The notes under the pieces: model-generated | What the model was told of the DNA's origin: nothing | The model's input: only the letters and a program-made list of their open reading frames with translations | Database searches by the model: none | Program-made: the position numbers and the translations under genes | Shown here: piece after piece, positions 1 through 5,820 of the stretch | How the letters are laid out: each line of letters opens with the position of its first letter | How positions within the stretch are numbered: the stretch's first letter is position 1 | Origin: Fibrobacter sp. UBA1313 | GTDB taxonomy: Bacteria > Fibrobacterota > Fibrobacteria > Fibrobacterales > Fibrobacteraceae | Reading direction: 5' to 3' | Assembly (NCBI GenBank): GCA_002307115.1 | Contig: DBTP01000165.1 | Span: forward strand, 387 to 10,342 | DNA length: 9,956 nucleotides

Positions 1-961
1 TGATTTCTGTGGAACTGGAAGAGCCTGCATCGGAAGCTGAGGAGGAGCTGATTTCATCATTGCTGGAGGAAGATGAGCTGATTTCATCGCTGCCCGAAGA
101 GGATGATTCGTAGGGTTCTTCGCTGGAGCTACTTACGGAGCCAGAAGAACTACTCCCTTCATCACTATCAGAAGATGAAGAATTTAAAACAGACGATGAG
201 GAAACAGTTGTAGATGTTGTGTCTTCTGGCAAATCGCGACAGTAACTATCTGCATTTCCGACAGAATAACCAGCCGGGGTAGAAGAACAACCGGGAAGAG
301 AAAAATCGGATACCGTAATGCCTACTCCACTTTGCAGAGGATTAGTACAAAAATCACCAGGCACAGGTTCCCAACCCTGATCACAACAGTCTTGTTTTTT
401 CCTCTCCATAAAAACGGCAACATCGGAACCTTGGCAAAGATCGCAAGCACCGGAAATACAATATTCCGAACCGCTTTGCATTGTTGTGCCTGAGAATATA
501 CCACCATAATTTTCGCAAACAGATTTACGCTCCGATAACAGATTTTTTGCAACAGCGATCGTAGTGCCACAATAAGTGCTAGTGGTGTCCCAATATTGCG
601 CACTTGCTTCCGCAGTGGTGGAACACGTATAATACGAATATTGTTGTCTTGCCCAGATGTGACCTCCACCACCAGCAAATTCAGAAAAAGAACAGTCATT
701 AAAAACAATTGTTGAAGTCGATAATTGTGAGGATTCACCACTGACAGAAACAGTAACGCTCGGGCCTGCCCATTCTGTGCTATAATTGGGAGTTGTATAG
801 GACGCAGAACAAGAGCCCCCATTTATAGATGCAGGATAAGTATATGTTAAAGGAAATGCTGTCCAAAGAGCTAGCTCATAACGGACATTGACAGATTTCA
901 ACGTACATGTAGATGAAGCGTATACGACAAAAAATAAAAGAAAGACTATTAATTTTCTCAT
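1..961 (-). CDS. Secreted cysteine-rich protein with serine-rich tail, 3' end beyond the window
   Basis: The reading frame opens with ATG at 961-959 and stays open to the left edge, giving 320 residues without a stop. Residues 1-16 form a signal peptide (MRKL, then a hydrophobic run ending near VYASS), so the protein is probably exported. C19 is preceded by S-S-T, a poor lipobox. The body, residues 17-245, holds 14 cysteines counting C19 (for example 173 and 176, 192 and 193), which suggests disulfide bonding outside the cytoplasm. From about residue 249 to the edge the sequence is mostly serine with Asp/Glu punctuation and a repeated DEISSSS unit. Such tracts are common as linkers in Fibrobacter secreted proteins, so a further C-terminal domain may lie outside the window. 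The start overlaps the stop of the upstream lipoprotein gene (ATGA), and AGGGGA lies just before it, pointing to translational coupling. I recognise no domain family. Function unknown. Confidence 0.85.
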   Translation of the reverse strand, partial: MRKLIVFLLFFVVYASSTCTLKSVNVRYELALWTAFPLTYTYPASINGGSCSASYTTPNYSTEWAGPSVTVSVSGESSQLSTSTIVFNDCSFSEFAGGGGHIWARQQYSYYTCSTTAEASAQYWDTTSTYCGTTIAVAKNLLSERKSVCENYGGIFSGTTMQSGSEYCISGACDLCQGSDVAVFMERKKQDCCDQGWEPVPGDFCTNPLQSGVGITVSDFSLPGCSSTPAGYSVGNADSYCRDLPEDTTSTTVSSSSVLNSSSSDSDEGSSSSGSVSSSSEEPYESSSSGSDEISSSSSSNDEISSSSASDAGSSSSTEI

Positions 962-1284
962 TGATTTCCCCTAACATCATCAATAAATTTGAAAATATCA
1001 AGTTTACATGGTTTCATTGGATCAGGACATTGCAAATTGCCAGCAGCCCTTATTCTCTGCTTGCGAACAGACGAAATGGTATCCTTTTTTGCTCTATTAT
1101 TTTCTTTTTTATACGGGGTATTTGCAGAAGGCGACTCTGTGGGCCTAAGATTCGGAGCAGGAACTTCTTGATACTTTTGCTCTAAGATGGATTTTTCTTG
1201 TCGCGATTCGTCTCCGGAAGAGCGACACGCAGAAAGAGCCATAAACAGAAGAAGGACTAAAATTTTTACCTCACTGAATTGCAT
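958..1284 (-). CDS. Small lipoprotein of unknown function (108 aa)
   Basis: The protein begins with a lipoprotein signal peptide: a charged N-terminus, a leucine-rich core and the lipobox L17-S18-A19-C20. It should therefore be lipidated on C20; residues 21-22 are Arg-Ser, so there is no inner-membrane retention aspartate. Residues 21-80 are polar and charged, rich in Pro, Glu and Lys, and probably disordered. The C-terminal 25 residues carry a compact motif Q-C-x4-K-P-C-x4-F-K-x-I-D (residues 85-102). AAGGAG stands about eight bases before the ATG, so this start is well supported. Its stop codon overlaps the start of the next minus-strand gene by four bases, so the two are probably one transcript and their products may work together at the envelope. 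I know no family for it. The C-terminal motif recurs in a fragment directly upstream. Confidence 0.85.
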   Translation of the reverse strand: MQFSEVKILVLLLFMALSACRSSGDESRQEKSILEQKYQEVPAPNLRPTESPSANTPYKKENNRAKKDTISSVRKQRIRAAGNLQCPDPMKPCKLDIFKFIDDVRGNQ

Positions 1285-1394
1285 AATAATAACTCCTTAC
1301 CTGGATTTTCTTCATTAATTACATCTATCAATTTGAACGCATACATGTTACAAGGCTTCACTGAACCAAAACATTGAGCCTCAATAATTATTTT
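1266..1394 (-). pseudogene. Remnant of a paralogue of the 958-1284 lipoprotein
   Basis: This stretch has an open frame, with no usable start, that follows an in-frame TAA and ends at a TAA inside the start region of the lipoprotein gene. From 1376 downward it encodes Q-C-x4-K-P-C-x4-F-K-x-I-D, matching residues 85-102 of the neighbouring lipoprotein: 9 identities in 19 ungapped residues, and 38 of 54 bases by hand count over 18 codons. The upstream part that would hold the signal peptide is missing, and stops occur in frame before it. The best reading is the tail of a tandem duplicate whose 5' part was lost or has decayed. The AAGGAG ribosome site of the intact gene lies inside this remnant. 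A short protein from an internal ATG cannot be excluded. Confidence 0.6.
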
Positions 1395-1886
1395 TTACAT
1401 GATGATAAATCATTCTTGTGAGGGAACCCCTAGTGTAATTTGATGCTGTGCTTTCCATTAGCTCCCCATGATTCAAAACCTGATTGTGATAATTATAGGA
1501 ACTTTTCGTGGCGGCCGTAAATAAAAAATGAACCGTAAATAGAATTTTACTTCCATAGAGTATTGCAATTGATCAATTACCAATAGAATTTGACGTTCCA
1601 AGGATTTTTTATCTTCAATTCACTGTGAACAACCAAGATTTTAGTCAAAAGAAACCCATGTGCTCCGCAGGCATGGACGGGCCATACCGCCGAGCTTTCT
1701 GAAGACCACTTCTGCGGAGACTTTGGATCAAGTTCCTTGACACTGTTGGCGATCTCTGATTCGCTGTGAGTCAGCTCTTCATGACTGTTCCTTTGCCGCT
1801 AAAAGTAGCCGTTTTGTCTAGTTTTGAACGGTACTAAATACGGGGAAGCTTACAATTTAAGGAAATTCATTTTCCCAATTTCCCCC
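1395..1886. other. Gene-free AT-rich spacer with small repeats and weak hairpins
   Basis: No convincing coding frame is seen on either strand. The visible structure is: two copies of CCGTAAATA (1515-1523 and 1533-1541, 18 bases start to start); a perfect 12-bp palindrome AATTGATCAATT at 1567-1578; the 8-bp arms CTCCGCAG (1663-1670) and CTGCGGAG (1712-1719); AGTCA and TGACT arms around 1750-1775; and a hairpin with arms CCGTT (1809-1813) and AACGG (1827-1831), extendable to GTA/TAC with one bulged base. A minus-strand frame of about 70 codons without a start crosses 1555-1795 but does not look like a known protein. The promoter of the minus-strand lipoprotein operon should lie near 1290-1450, yet no clear -35/-10 pair stands out. 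Confidence 0.5.
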
Positions 1887-1915
1887 TTGCTTTTTAATAT
1901 ACCGAATGGTATATT
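1887..1915 (+). promoter_or_regulatory. Predicted promoter of the TetR gene
   Basis: A -10 box TATATT (1910-1915) stands 17 bases after a weak -35 TTGCTT (1887-1892). The -10 ends six bases before the ATG at 1922, so transcription would begin at or next to the start codon and the mRNA would be leaderless. No Shine-Dalgarno sequence is present, which agrees with this. The -10 forms the right arm of the palindromic operator. Confidence 0.55.
1896..1915. promoter_or_regulatory. Perfect 20-bp palindromic operator upstream of tetR
   Basis: The arms AATATACC and GGTATATT are exact reverse complements around the 4-base centre GAAT. The site covers the -10 region and the spacer of the predicted tetR promoter, the normal place for TetR-family autoregulation, where a dimer binds a palindrome and blocks RNA polymerase. 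The core ATACC-N4-GGTAT recurs before the GH13 gene at 2908-2921, which supports it as the binding site of this regulator. Confidence 0.75.
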
Positions 1916-1921
1916 ATAGAC

Positions 1922-2488
1922 ATGACGACACGAGAACAACTTCTGGAACAGGCTTTGGAACTTTTCCGCAAGGAAGGATACGAGAATACGGGTGTCCAGA
2001 AGATCGTCGATGCGGTGGGTGTCGGGAAGCCGACGCTTTATCATTATTTTGGTAGCAAGCGCGGGTTGCTGGATACGCTTCTTGCTACGTATTTCGACCC
2101 ATTTTGGGCGCCTCTTCAAACGGCAGCAGATCACAAGGGCGATGTTCCCTACCAGTTGGAACAAATTACTCTTGCTTACTTTAAGTTTGCAAAGGAGCAT
2201 CTGGATTTTTATCAGTGGTATCTGAGTATCATTCCGGCCCCTGTGAAAAGTGATACGGGGAAAGCGGTGCGGCCGATTCTCGACAAGCAATGGAAACTTT
2301 TGAATAATCTGTTTAAGGACGCGGCAAAATTTCACGGCAATATGCGTGGGCGCGATGCTCGTTATGCGTATACTTTTTTAGGCATTATCAATACGACGAT
2401 TACGTCTGCGATGTTTGATCTGGTGGCGCTGAATGAGGAAAGCGCGTATATTACCAGTGGGCAATTTATGCACGGAATATTCTCCTAA
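1922..2488 (+). CDS. TetR/AcrR-family transcriptional repressor (188 aa)
   Basis: A one-component regulator: an N-terminal helix-turn-helix binds DNA and a C-terminal all-helical domain binds a small ligand and forms the dimer. Residues 5-20 form helix 1 and residues 23-50 carry the TetR signature (TGVQKIVDAVGVGKPTLYHYF, split here around V32-G35, then GSKRGLL). The length is typical for the family. The ligand domain, from about residue 55, is rich in aromatics and divergent, so the ligand cannot be read from it. The first ATG is chosen because it precedes the HTH by the usual distance and sits directly after the promoter; there is no Shine-Dalgarno site. The palindromes at 1896-1915 and 2906-2923 make autoregulation and control of the GH13 amylase the likely roles. 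A sugar or maltodextrin effector is a guess only. Confidence 0.93.
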   Translation: MTTREQLLEQALELFRKEGYENTGVQKIVDAVGVGKPTLYHYFGSKRGLLDTLLATYFDPFWAPLQTAADHKGDVPYQLEQITLAYFKFAKEHLDFYQWYLSIIPAPVKSDTGKAVRPILDKQWKLLNNLFKDAAKFHGNMRGRDARYAYTFLGIINTTITSAMFDLVALNEESAYITSGQFMHGIFS

Positions 2489-2701
2489 GGTTTGAGGGCT
2501 GGTCAACGCGAGCGGAACGCGCCGTGTTCACAAAGCCTGCGGAACTTGTGACAAATGAAGGAACAAAAAATTTGTATGCAAACAGAGACGTGAGGCAGAC
2601 AAAGAAGCACAAGATGGATTTTGAAAGAACGGAAGCCTTGAAGCGCAGAAGGTTTTGCAAAATGATAGCTTGAATTGATTTTGTTTTGATTTTTTGTTTG
2701 T
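2489..2701. other. Spacer after tetR with an unexplained open frame
   Basis: No gene is certain here. A plus-strand frame without a start stays open from 2437 to a TGA at 2671-2673, overlapping the end of tetR, and its hydrophilic translation is rich in Glu, Lys and Arg. Hydrophobic minus-strand frames over the same bases look like shadows. A small hairpin has arms TCACAA (2528-2533) and TTGTGA (2546-2551). A T/G-rich tract runs from about 2677 to 2701. No terminator is visible directly after tetR; the first good candidate is at 2874-2897. Confidence 0.4.
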
Positions 2702-2864
2702 AGGGCGCTTCTAAAAATTAGTTTGCGACCGCAAAATTGAGCGAGGCCGAGCCAGAGCAGGCGCGAAAAATGGCTAATAATGGTGTTATTCGCCACTTTG
2801 AGCAACGAACTATGGCGATGTGCCACAGCCAATTTTGCAGAAAAGGAATTTTTAGAGGTGCCCT
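2702..2864. repeat. Imperfect palindromic element of 163 bp, MITE-like
   Basis: The ends form an inverted repeat: 2702-2719 (AGGGCGCTTCTAAAAATT) matches the reverse complement of 2847-2864 at 16 of 18 positions, and both mismatches would be G-U pairs in RNA. A second nested pair is exact: GCAAAATTG (2731-2739) and CAATTTTGC (2830-2838). Inside, GGC-T-AATAA (2772-2780) pairs with TTATT-C-GCC (2786-2794) around TGGTG. The whole can fold as one long structured hairpin. It encodes no transposase. Such nested palindromes are typical of non-autonomous mobile elements or dispersed intergenic repeats, but a second full copy cannot be shown from this window. Confidence 0.5.
2794..2825 (+). repeat. Direct repeat, copy 1 (partner at 2934-2965)
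   Basis: The 32 bases beginning CACTTTGAGCAACGAAC match 2934-2965 (beginning CACTTTGAATAACGAAC) at 26 of 32 positions, 140 bases apart. Copy 1 lies within the palindromic element and copy 2 lies in the leader of the GH13 gene, so part of the element seems to have been duplicated toward the amylase promoter. Confidence 0.6.
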
Positions 2865-2873
2865 GTGGTTAAT

Positions 2874-2897
2874 GCCTTTTTAAAGGCTTTATTTTTT
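2874..2897 (+). terminator. Rho-independent terminator before the GH13 promoter
   Basis: Arms GCCTTT (2874-2879) and AAAGGC (2882-2887) make a short stem, realistically five pairs around TTTA, followed at once by the T-rich tail TTTATTTTTT (2888-2897). The stem is short but the U-tract is strong. It would stop read-through from tetR and leave the GH13 gene dependent on its own promoter, which begins just downstream. Confidence 0.55.
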
Positions 2898-2905
2898 CCC
2901 TGATA

Positions 2906-2923
2906 GCATACCACTTGGTATAC
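2906..2923. promoter_or_regulatory. Second TetR operator, over the -10 of the GH13 gene
   Basis: GCATACC (2906-2912) and GGTATAC (2917-2923) form an inverted repeat around ACTT with one mismatch, and the inner ATACC-N4-GGTAT is exact. This is the same core, with the same 4-base spacing, as the tetR operator. It overlaps a -10-like TATACT at 2919-2924, while the matching -35 (near TTCCCT, 2896-2901) is poor. Bound repressor would cover the promoter, so repression of the GH13 gene is the simplest prediction. Confidence 0.65.
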
Positions 2924-2927
2924 TTTT

Positions 2928-2968
2928 GTTTGGCACTTTGAATAACGAACAATGGTGAAGTGTCAAGC
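2928..2968 (+). promoter_or_regulatory. Leader hairpin of the GH13 mRNA, containing direct-repeat copy 2
   Basis: The arms 2928-2940 and 2956-2968 can pair over 13 positions, the core being TTGGCACTT with AAGTGTCAA, including four G-U pairs, with a 15-base loop. With a -10 at 2919-2924 the transcript would start at about 2931, so this stem would sit at the very 5' end of the mRNA and ahead of the ribosome site at 2991. It could stabilise the mRNA or be a by-product of the inserted repeat. Confidence 0.4.
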
Positions 2969-2990
2969 GGTGGGTCGTGAATTATTTTTT

Positions 2991-2995
2991 GGAGG
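2991..2995 (+). promoter_or_regulatory. Strong ribosome binding site of the GH13 gene
   Basis: GGAGG lies five bases before the ATG at 3001 and decides that start over the in-frame GTG at 2977. It contrasts with tetR, fumC and the GH57 gene, which have no such site. Confidence 0.75.
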
Positions 2996-3000
2996 TTATT

Positions 3001-4347
3001 ATGAATACGCCGAATCACATCTATCATATTTTTCCGTTGGGCGCTTTGCGCAAAGAAGGCGGTGGCTACAGAAACCTCGCCACGCTCGCGGAGTGGATTC
3101 CGCACTTGCAAAGTTTGCGCATCGATTCCGTTTTACTGGGGCCGGTGTTTCAGTCAGAGACGCACGGCTACGATGTCACGGATTTGCGCCGCGTGGATCC
3201 GCGCCTCGGTTCCTGGGAAGATCTGCAACATTTGGTGCAGGCGTTTCATGCGGCAGGAATCGGCGTTATTCTTGATGCGGTGTGGAATCACACTTCACGC
3301 ATGCATTATGCTTACCGGGATCTTTTAGCCCTCGGCCCGAGATCCAAATATGCAAACTGGTATCGAAACGTGCGCTGGGGCGTTCGCAATCTCTGTGGAG
3401 ACCCATTCACCGTGGATGCCTGGGCGGGGTTTCAAGATTTGCCGGAACTGAATTTGTTAGAGCCTGAGGTGCAAAATGAAATCATCGACATTGCGAGCCT
3501 CTGGATTCGGGAACTCCGAATTGACGGGGTGCGCCTCGATGCGGCCGATGTGATGGATCGCGGTTTTCTGCGGCGCCTTTCCGATGCGTGTCATGCGCAA
3601 AAAGAAAATTTCTGGATGGTAGGTGAAGTAGTGAATGGCGATTACCGTTTGTGGATTCAAGACGCGGGCCTCGATTCGGTGACCAATTATGAGGGTTACA
3701 AATCCCTGTGGTCTTCGTTCAACGATGCAAACTTTTTTGAAATCGCCTATTCTGTGAATCGCCTTTCCGGGGATGATTCGGGCCTTTGCCGCGGCGATAA
3801 ACTACTCCTCTTTAACGAAAACCACGATGTGGCGCGCCTCGCGAGTGTGCTTAAAAAACCGGAACATCTCTATCCTTTGCATCTGTTGCATTATACTTTG
3901 CCCGGCATCCCCAGCCTTTATTACGGCGAAGAATGGGGCTTTCAGGGGGTGAAAGGCAAAACGGATGATTGGGATTTACGCCCCGCCATGCCCACGATCC
4001 CCCCCACAAAAATTCCTCAACCTGATCTTTTGCACAACTTGCAACGCCTCGCTGAGTTTCACATGGACAACGTGGCGCTTCGCGAAGGAGGTTACTTTCC
4101 CATTTTTGTGAGCGCGGAACAAATCGCTTTTGTGCGTACTTACGGAAAAGAATCTCTGTTGGTTGTGGTCAACGCGAGCGACAAAGCGGTGAATCTGAAT
4201 CTGGATTTGACCAAGGTGAATCTGGTTACAAGCAAGGGGGGACTTACGGACATATTGAATCGCGATAGTCCCGGCGTTCCCCTGGAGAAGGGACACTTAA
4301 AGGTTACAGTGCCTGCTTATTGGGGCCGCGTTTTCAGCCTTTGCTGA
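3001..4347 (+). CDS. Cytoplasmic GH13 alpha-amylase-family enzyme (448 aa)
   Basis: A retaining glycoside hydrolase acting on alpha-glucans. All four classic GH13 regions are present: region I DAVWNH (residues 92-97), region II GVRLDAADV with R178 and nucleophile D180, region III VGEV with acid/base E209, and region IV NENHD with N274, H275 and D276. The barrel runs from about residue 5 to 360, followed by a short beta domain. There is no signal peptide and no starch-binding module, so it probably works inside the cell on maltodextrins or glycogen. Exact specificity (alpha-amylase, neopullulanase or cyclomaltodextrinase) cannot be read. The start at 3001 is chosen because GGAGG (2991-2995) stands five bases before it; an upstream in-frame GTG at 2977 has no such support. 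A TetR operator covers its promoter, and the gene precedes fumC by 32 bases. Confidence 0.93.
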   Translation: MNTPNHIYHIFPLGALRKEGGGYRNLATLAEWIPHLQSLRIDSVLLGPVFQSETHGYDVTDLRRVDPRLGSWEDLQHLVQAFHAAGIGVILDAVWNHTSRMHYAYRDLLALGPRSKYANWYRNVRWGVRNLCGDPFTVDAWAGFQDLPELNLLEPEVQNEIIDIASLWIRELRIDGVRLDAADVMDRGFLRRLSDACHAQKENFWMVGEVVNGDYRLWIQDAGLDSVTNYEGYKSLWSSFNDANFFEIAYSVNRLSGDDSGLCRGDKLLLFNENHDVARLASVLKKPEHLYPLHLLHYTLPGIPSLYYGEEWGFQGVKGKTDDWDLRPAMPTIPPTKIPQPDLLHNLQRLAEFHMDNVALREGGYFPIFVSAEQIAFVRTYGKESLLVVVNASDKAVNLNLDLTKVNLVTSKGGLTDILNRDSPGVPLEKGHLKVTVPAYWGRVFSLC

Positions 4348-4350
4348 AAA
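4331..4350. repeat. Perfect hairpin spanning the GH13 stop codon
   Basis: TTTTCAGC (4331-4338) and GCTGAAAA (4343-4350) are exact reverse complements around CTTT, and the TGA stop at 4345-4347 lies in the right arm. No T-run follows on either strand, so it is not a standard intrinsic terminator. It may protect the 3' end of the amylase message, attenuate read-through into fumC, or bind a regulator ahead of fumC. Confidence 0.5.
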
Positions 4351-4379
4351 GAGCTACCAAAAATTGTAAATATATATCT

Positions 4380-5783
4380 ATGAACTACCGCATTGAAACT
4401 GATACCATGGGCGAGGTGCAAGTCCCCGCCGACAAATACTGGGGCGCGCAAACCGAAAGATCGCGCCAGAATTTTCGCATCGGGCCAGAAGCCAGCATGC
4501 CTCACGAAATCATTCGCGCTTTTGCTGTGCTCAAAAAAGCGGCGGCGCTTGCAAACTTTGATCTCCAAGTACTTTCGCTTGAAAAACGCGACCTGATTGC
4601 GAAAGTCTGCGATGAAATTCTCGCAGGAAAACTCGACGATCAATTCCCTTTAGTGATTTGGCAAACGGGTTCCGGTACGCAAAGCAACATGAACACGAAC
4701 GAAGTCATCGCCAACCGCGCCCAGGTTCTCGAAGGCGGGAAACTTACCGATGCAAACAAAGTGCTCCACCCGAACGATGATGTGAACAAATCCCAGTCTT
4801 CGAACGACACCTTCCCTACGGCCATGCACATCGCGGCCTACACCTTAGTCAGCGAAACGACGCTCCCCGGAATGCAGCATCTGCGCGATACCCTGCACGC
4901 CAAGGCCATCGAATTCGCCAAAATCGTCAAAATCGGACGCACTCATTTTATGGATGCGACCCCCTTGACCCTCGGGCAGGAATTCAGCGGATACGTGCAG
5001 CAAATCGAAAACGGCATGCGCGCGATCCGCAACGCCCTCGAAATGGTCCGGGAACTCGCTCTCGGCGGCACCGCCGTGGGGACAGGCCTCAACACGCCTC
5101 CCGGTTACGATGTCCTGGTGGCTTCCAAAATCGCCGAACTCACTGGTTACTATTTCATCACGGCACCCAACAAATTCGAGGCCCTCGCCGCACACGATGC
5201 CATGGTGGAACTTTCCTCTGCCCTCAAGCGCGCCGCCGTATCCCTCTTTAAAATCGCGAACGACATCCGCATGCTGAGTTCCGGCCCGCGCTGTGGCATT
5301 GGCGAAATCATCATCCCCGACAATGAACCGGGATCTTCCATTATGCCAGGAAAAGTCAACCCCACGCAACCCGAAGCCATGACTATGGTGTGCGCCCAAG
5401 TAATCGGCAACGACACCGCTGTGAGCCTGGGGGGCCTTTCCGGACAGTTTGAACTCAATGTATTCAAGCCCCTCATTGCGAGCAATGTGCTCCAAAGTGC
5501 GAGACTTCTGGGAGATGCCTGCCGTTCTTTTGCGAACAATTGCGCCGTGGGCATTGCGCCCAACACGCCCGTTATCCATCGCCATCTCGAAAATTCATTG
5601 ATGCTCGTCACAGCACTCAATCCCCACATCGGCTACGCCAAAGCCGCACAGATCGCCAAAAAAGCACTCAAGGAAGGCCTCACCCTCAAAGAAGCCGCCG
5701 TGGCGCTGGGATTCCTCACTGCCGAAGAATTCGATCTCTGGGTGCGCCCAGAAGAGATGACAGGCACTATGTATCCAAAGTAA
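4380..5783 (+). CDS. fumC: Class II fumarate hydratase (fumarase C)
   Basis: Catalyses the reversible hydration of fumarate to L-malate in the cytoplasm. In a succinate-forming anaerobe it would run from malate to fumarate to feed fumarate reductase. At 467 residues it equals the usual length of class II, iron-independent fumarases. Conserved regions appear in order: the substrate-site GSGTQSNMN (residues 97-105), the HPNDDVNKSQSSNDTFPT segment (130-147), GRTH with the active-site H189, and the superfamily signature GSSIMPGKVN (318-327) with the catalytic serine. The start at 4380 gives the standard MNYRIETDTMGEV N-terminus; the frame continues upstream to 4320, overlapping the GH13 gene, but that extension is not family-like. 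There is no Shine-Dalgarno site; an AT box (TAAATATATAT, 4367-4377) lies directly ahead, so the mRNA may have a very short or no leader. Confidence 0.97.
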   Translation: MNYRIETDTMGEVQVPADKYWGAQTERSRQNFRIGPEASMPHEIIRAFAVLKKAAALANFDLQVLSLEKRDLIAKVCDEILAGKLDDQFPLVIWQTGSGTQSNMNTNEVIANRAQVLEGGKLTDANKVLHPNDDVNKSQSSNDTFPTAMHIAAYTLVSETTLPGMQHLRDTLHAKAIEFAKIVKIGRTHFMDATPLTLGQEFSGYVQQIENGMRAIRNALEMVRELALGGTAVGTGLNTPPGYDVLVASKIAELTGYYFITAPNKFEALAAHDAMVELSSALKRAAVSLFKIANDIRMLSSGPRCGIGEIIIPDNEPGSSIMPGKVNPTQPEAMTMVCAQVIGNDTAVSLGGLSGQFELNVFKPLIASNVLQSARLLGDACRSFANNCAVGIAPNTPVIHRHLENSLMLVTALNPHIGYAKAAQIAKKALKEGLTLKEAAVALGFLTAEEFDLWVRPEEMTGTMYPK

Positions 5784-5808
5784 TGCTCCTTTCTTCGCCC
5801 GTGAATTT

Positions 5809-5814
5809 TATATT
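5809..5814 (+). promoter_or_regulatory. TATATT box abutting the GH57 start codon
   Basis: TATATT ends six bases before the ATG at 5821, the same spacing as in the tetR promoter. No Shine-Dalgarno sequence and no good -35 (CTCCTT at 5786-5791) are seen. If it is a true -10, the GH57-hpt message would be leaderless. Confidence 0.4.
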
Positions 5815-5820
5815 TGGGCC

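Noticed and set aside
1..130. Short repeats such as CTGATTTCATC read as possible CRISPR or satellite units
   Set aside because: They are codon-level repeats of the DEISSSS motif in the serine-rich tail, with no spacer structure.
322..822. Minus-strand open frame of 166 codons
   Set aside because: It is in another frame of the secreted cysteine-rich gene, whose own frame runs from 961 to the window edge with a signal peptide and serine tail. This frame has no ribosome site or recognisable features.
913..1185. Plus-strand open frame of 90 codons
   Set aside because: It is antisense to the lipoprotein and secreted-protein pair, which have lipobox, signal peptide, ribosome sites and an ATGA overlap.
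1850..2335. Minus-strand open frame of 161 codons opposite tetR
   Set aside because: It is antisense to a clear TetR protein and has no recognisable domain.
2503..2832. Minus-strand open frame of 109 codons between tetR and the GH13 gene
   Set aside because: It crosses the palindromic element, shows no start signals and has a low-complexity hydrophobic and basic translation.
2977..3000. Upstream GTG start for the GH13 gene
   Set aside because: The added eight residues are not family-like, and GGAGG is placed correctly for the ATG at 3001.
4320..4379. Longer N-terminus for fumarase
   Set aside because: It would overlap the end of the GH13 gene, and the standard fumarase N-terminus and exact family length begin at 4380.
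4845..5585. Long minus-strand open frame (246 codons) opposite fumC
   Set aside because: It lies wholly antisense to a clearly conserved fumarase. Its Gly/His/Asp/Phe-rich translation is typical of the shadow of a codon-biased gene.
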